Source of the DNA: an uncultured Acidobacteriota bacterium
Lineage (GTDB): Bacteria > Acidobacteriota > Terriglobia > Bryobacterales > Bryobacteraceae
DNA length: 64,000 nucleotides
Direction: 5' to 3'
NCBI GenBank assembly: GCA_902826605.1
Contig: CADEFM010000004.1
Coordinates: 248,001 to 312,000 of the forward strand
Below, piece after piece: positions 62,762 through 64,000 of the stretch. The position numbers and the translations under genes are program-made. The notes under the pieces are model-generated. The model had not been told where the DNA came from. It ran no database searches and saw only the letters and a program-made list of their open reading frames with translations. The stretch's first letter is position 1. Each line of letters begins with the position of its first letter.

Positions 62762-64000
62762 ATGAGAACGAAAGCTTCCTCGCTCGTTTTGCGGGCTGGC
62801 CTGTGCCTATTTCTGGCGCTGGCGGCCCTCCCGGTACTGGCTCAGACGAAAGTTACCTCCGTCGAGGGGATCACCGAATACCGCTACGATAACGGCCTTA
62901 AAGTATTGCTGTTTCCGGACTCCTCCAAGCCCACCGTTACGGTGAACGTCACCTACCTGGTGGGCTCGCGGCACGAGGGTTATGGCGAATCCGGCATGGC
63001 TCACCTTTTGGAGCACATGTTGTTCCGGGGCACCACCAAGCACCCCGACGTCAAGACCGAGATTCGCAACCATGGCGGCGATTTCAACGGGACCACGTCT
63101 TATGACCGCACCAATTATTTCGAGACCATGCCCGCCACCGACGAGAACCTGCGCTGGGCGCTCGAAATGGAAGCCGACCGCATGGTCAATTCGCGCGTCT
63201 CGCGCCAGGATCTGGACGCGGAAATGACCGTGGTCCGCAACGAGTTCGAGCGCGGCGAAAACAGCCCCGGCCGGGTGCTGGAAGAGCGCGTGATCGCTTC
63301 CGCTTATCTGTGGCACAACTATGGGCGCACCACCATCGGATCGCGCTCCGATATCGAAAAGGTGCCTATCGACCGCCTGCAGGCCTTTTACAGGAATTAC
63401 TATCAGCCGGACAACACCGTGCTGGTGGTGGCCGGGAAGCTCGACGAAGCCAAGACGTTGGAGTGGATCAAGGAAACCTTTGGAGCGATTCCGAAACCCG
63501 CGCGACAGCTTCCGCAGACCTACACCGAAGAACCTACGCAGGATGGCGAGCGTGAAGTAACGCTGCGGCGCGTGGGTGACAATCAGATCATTATGGTGGC
63601 CTACCACGTGCCATCCGGCGGCGATCCGGATGCGACTTCGCTCAACGTGCTGGGATCCATCCTTGATGATGCGCCCGCTGGGCGCTTGTATAAAGCGCTG
63701 GTTGAGACCAAGAAGGCCGTATCGGTGCGGGTGGAGAATAATCAGCTCAAGGACCCCGGTTACCTGCTGATTACCGCGGAGGTGCGCAAGGAAGGTTCGC
63801 TTGATGATGTACGGCGGACTATCTTGCGCGTGGTGGATGAAGTGGCGAAGGAGCCGCCCACCAAAGAAGAAGTCGATCGCATCCGCACCAGCCAGTTGAA
63901 GGATTTCGAGTTGATGTTCAACAACACCGGGCGCGTCTCGCGCATCATGAGCGAATGGGCTTCCATGGGCGACTGGCGCTTGATGTTCCTGGACCGCGAC
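62762..64000 (+). CDS. Secreted M16 zinc protease, cut by the window edge
   Basis: First 413 residues of an M16 peptidase that continues beyond base 64000. A signal peptide (LVLRAGLCLFLALAALPVLA) is followed by the inverted zinc motif HLLEHMLFRGTT (HxxEH) near residue 82 and the downstream metal Glu segment TVVRNEFERGENSPGRVLE, then a second M16 half begins. The start ATG at 62762 has AGAGG four to five bases upstream. Unlike the smaller M16 at 10.6 kb, this one is secreted and probably full two-domain length (about 900 residues) or paired with a second gene. Confidence 0.9.
   Translation, partial: MRTKASSLVLRAGLCLFLALAALPVLAQTKVTSVEGITEYRYDNGLKVLLFPDSSKPTVTVNVTYLVGSRHEGYGESGMAHLLEHMLFRGTTKHPDVKTEIRNHGGDFNGTTSYDRTNYFETMPATDENLRWALEMEADRMVNSRVSRQDLDAEMTVVRNEFERGENSPGRVLEERVIASAYLWHNYGRTTIGSRSDIEKVPIDRLQAFYRNYYQPDNTVLVVAGKLDEAKTLEWIKETFGAIPKPARQLPQTYTEEPTQDGEREVTLRRVGDNQIIMVAYHVPSGGDPDATSLNVLGSILDDAPAGRLYKALVETKKAVSVRVENNQLKDPGYLLITAEVRKEGSLDDVRRTILRVVDEVAKEPPTKEEVDRIRTSQLKDFELMFNNTGRVSRIMSEWASMGDWRLMFLDRD

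Overview
The window is chromosomal DNA of a GC-rich bacterium, most likely an Acidobacteriota member of the Solibacter/Bryobacter type. That placement is inference from gene content: a B12-dependent ribonucleotide reductase, BBP2-type porin, NtrYX, two-piece chromate transporter, DUF1348 and toast-rack proteins, an outer-membrane/LPS export gene set, and frequent GTG/TTG starts. No rRNA, tRNA, CRISPR array or intact mobile element was seen. Both ends cut through genes: nrdJ on the left and an M16 protease on the right.

Layout. 1-5.8 kb: nrdJ (minus) with an NrdR-type operator inside its promoter, divergent from an assimilatory sulfate operon (cysD-cysN-cysH, a TauE-type exporter, a zinc-ribbon MBL protein). 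5.8-10.5 kb: glnD, a beta-barrel porin with a clear terminator, a methyltransferase. 10.6-18.6 kb: M16 protease, TPM protein, nucleotidyltransferase-like protein and LemA; a toast-rack lipoprotein; rmlC-like and rmlB; small secreted, MBL and DUF4870 proteins. 18.6-23 kb is a scarred accessory stretch: a frameshifted glycosyltransferase, an IS3-family relic, a duplicated 3' end of the DUF4870 gene, comM, and a ParB-domain relic. 23-25.4 kb: a GntR/slipin/hydrolase operon with a well-formed promoter-operator. 25.6-35.1 kb: housekeeping genes (cmk, lysC, a Trm112-like protein, a family 9 glycosyltransferase, msbA, yicC-gmk-rpoZ-coaBC-udg-tmk). 35.1-40 kb (minus): acpS-ntrY-ntrX-chromate transporter. 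40-42.4 kb: cbiMQO cobalt importer. 42.3-47.5 kb (minus): gallate-type dioxygenase, a GH105 fusion, and a cpaE-like gene followed by a PilZ/J-domain protein. 48-54.9 kb: pyk, then a TonB receptor, a periplasmic binding protein and a hybrid histidine kinase split by one frameshift. 54.9-64 kb: methyltransferase and NRAMP-like transporter (minus), then an unknown gene, asnB, a GT83-like transferase, a GT4 and an M16 protease.

Functional links. Cobalt uptake (cbiMQO) fits the need of NrdJ for adenosylcobalamin. The cys operon has an iron-sulfur APS reductase and no APS kinase, so it probably reduces APS directly. GlnD and NtrYX both belong to nitrogen control. MsbA and the glycosyltransferases serve the outer envelope.

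The most noteworthy signals are: a set of promoters whose -10 box ends exactly six bases before the start codon (likely leaderless mRNAs, best seen for cysD and the GntR gene); the NrdR-type box between the -35 and -10 of nrdJ; the duplicated gene tail around the IS relic, with mostly synonymous differences; the cpaE-PilZ/J-domain pair; and several enzymes with altered key residues (GAFTGA, an alpha/beta hydrolase His, a nucleotidyltransferase Asp, NRAMP metal-site residues). No single large undescribed system could be demonstrated from sequence alone.
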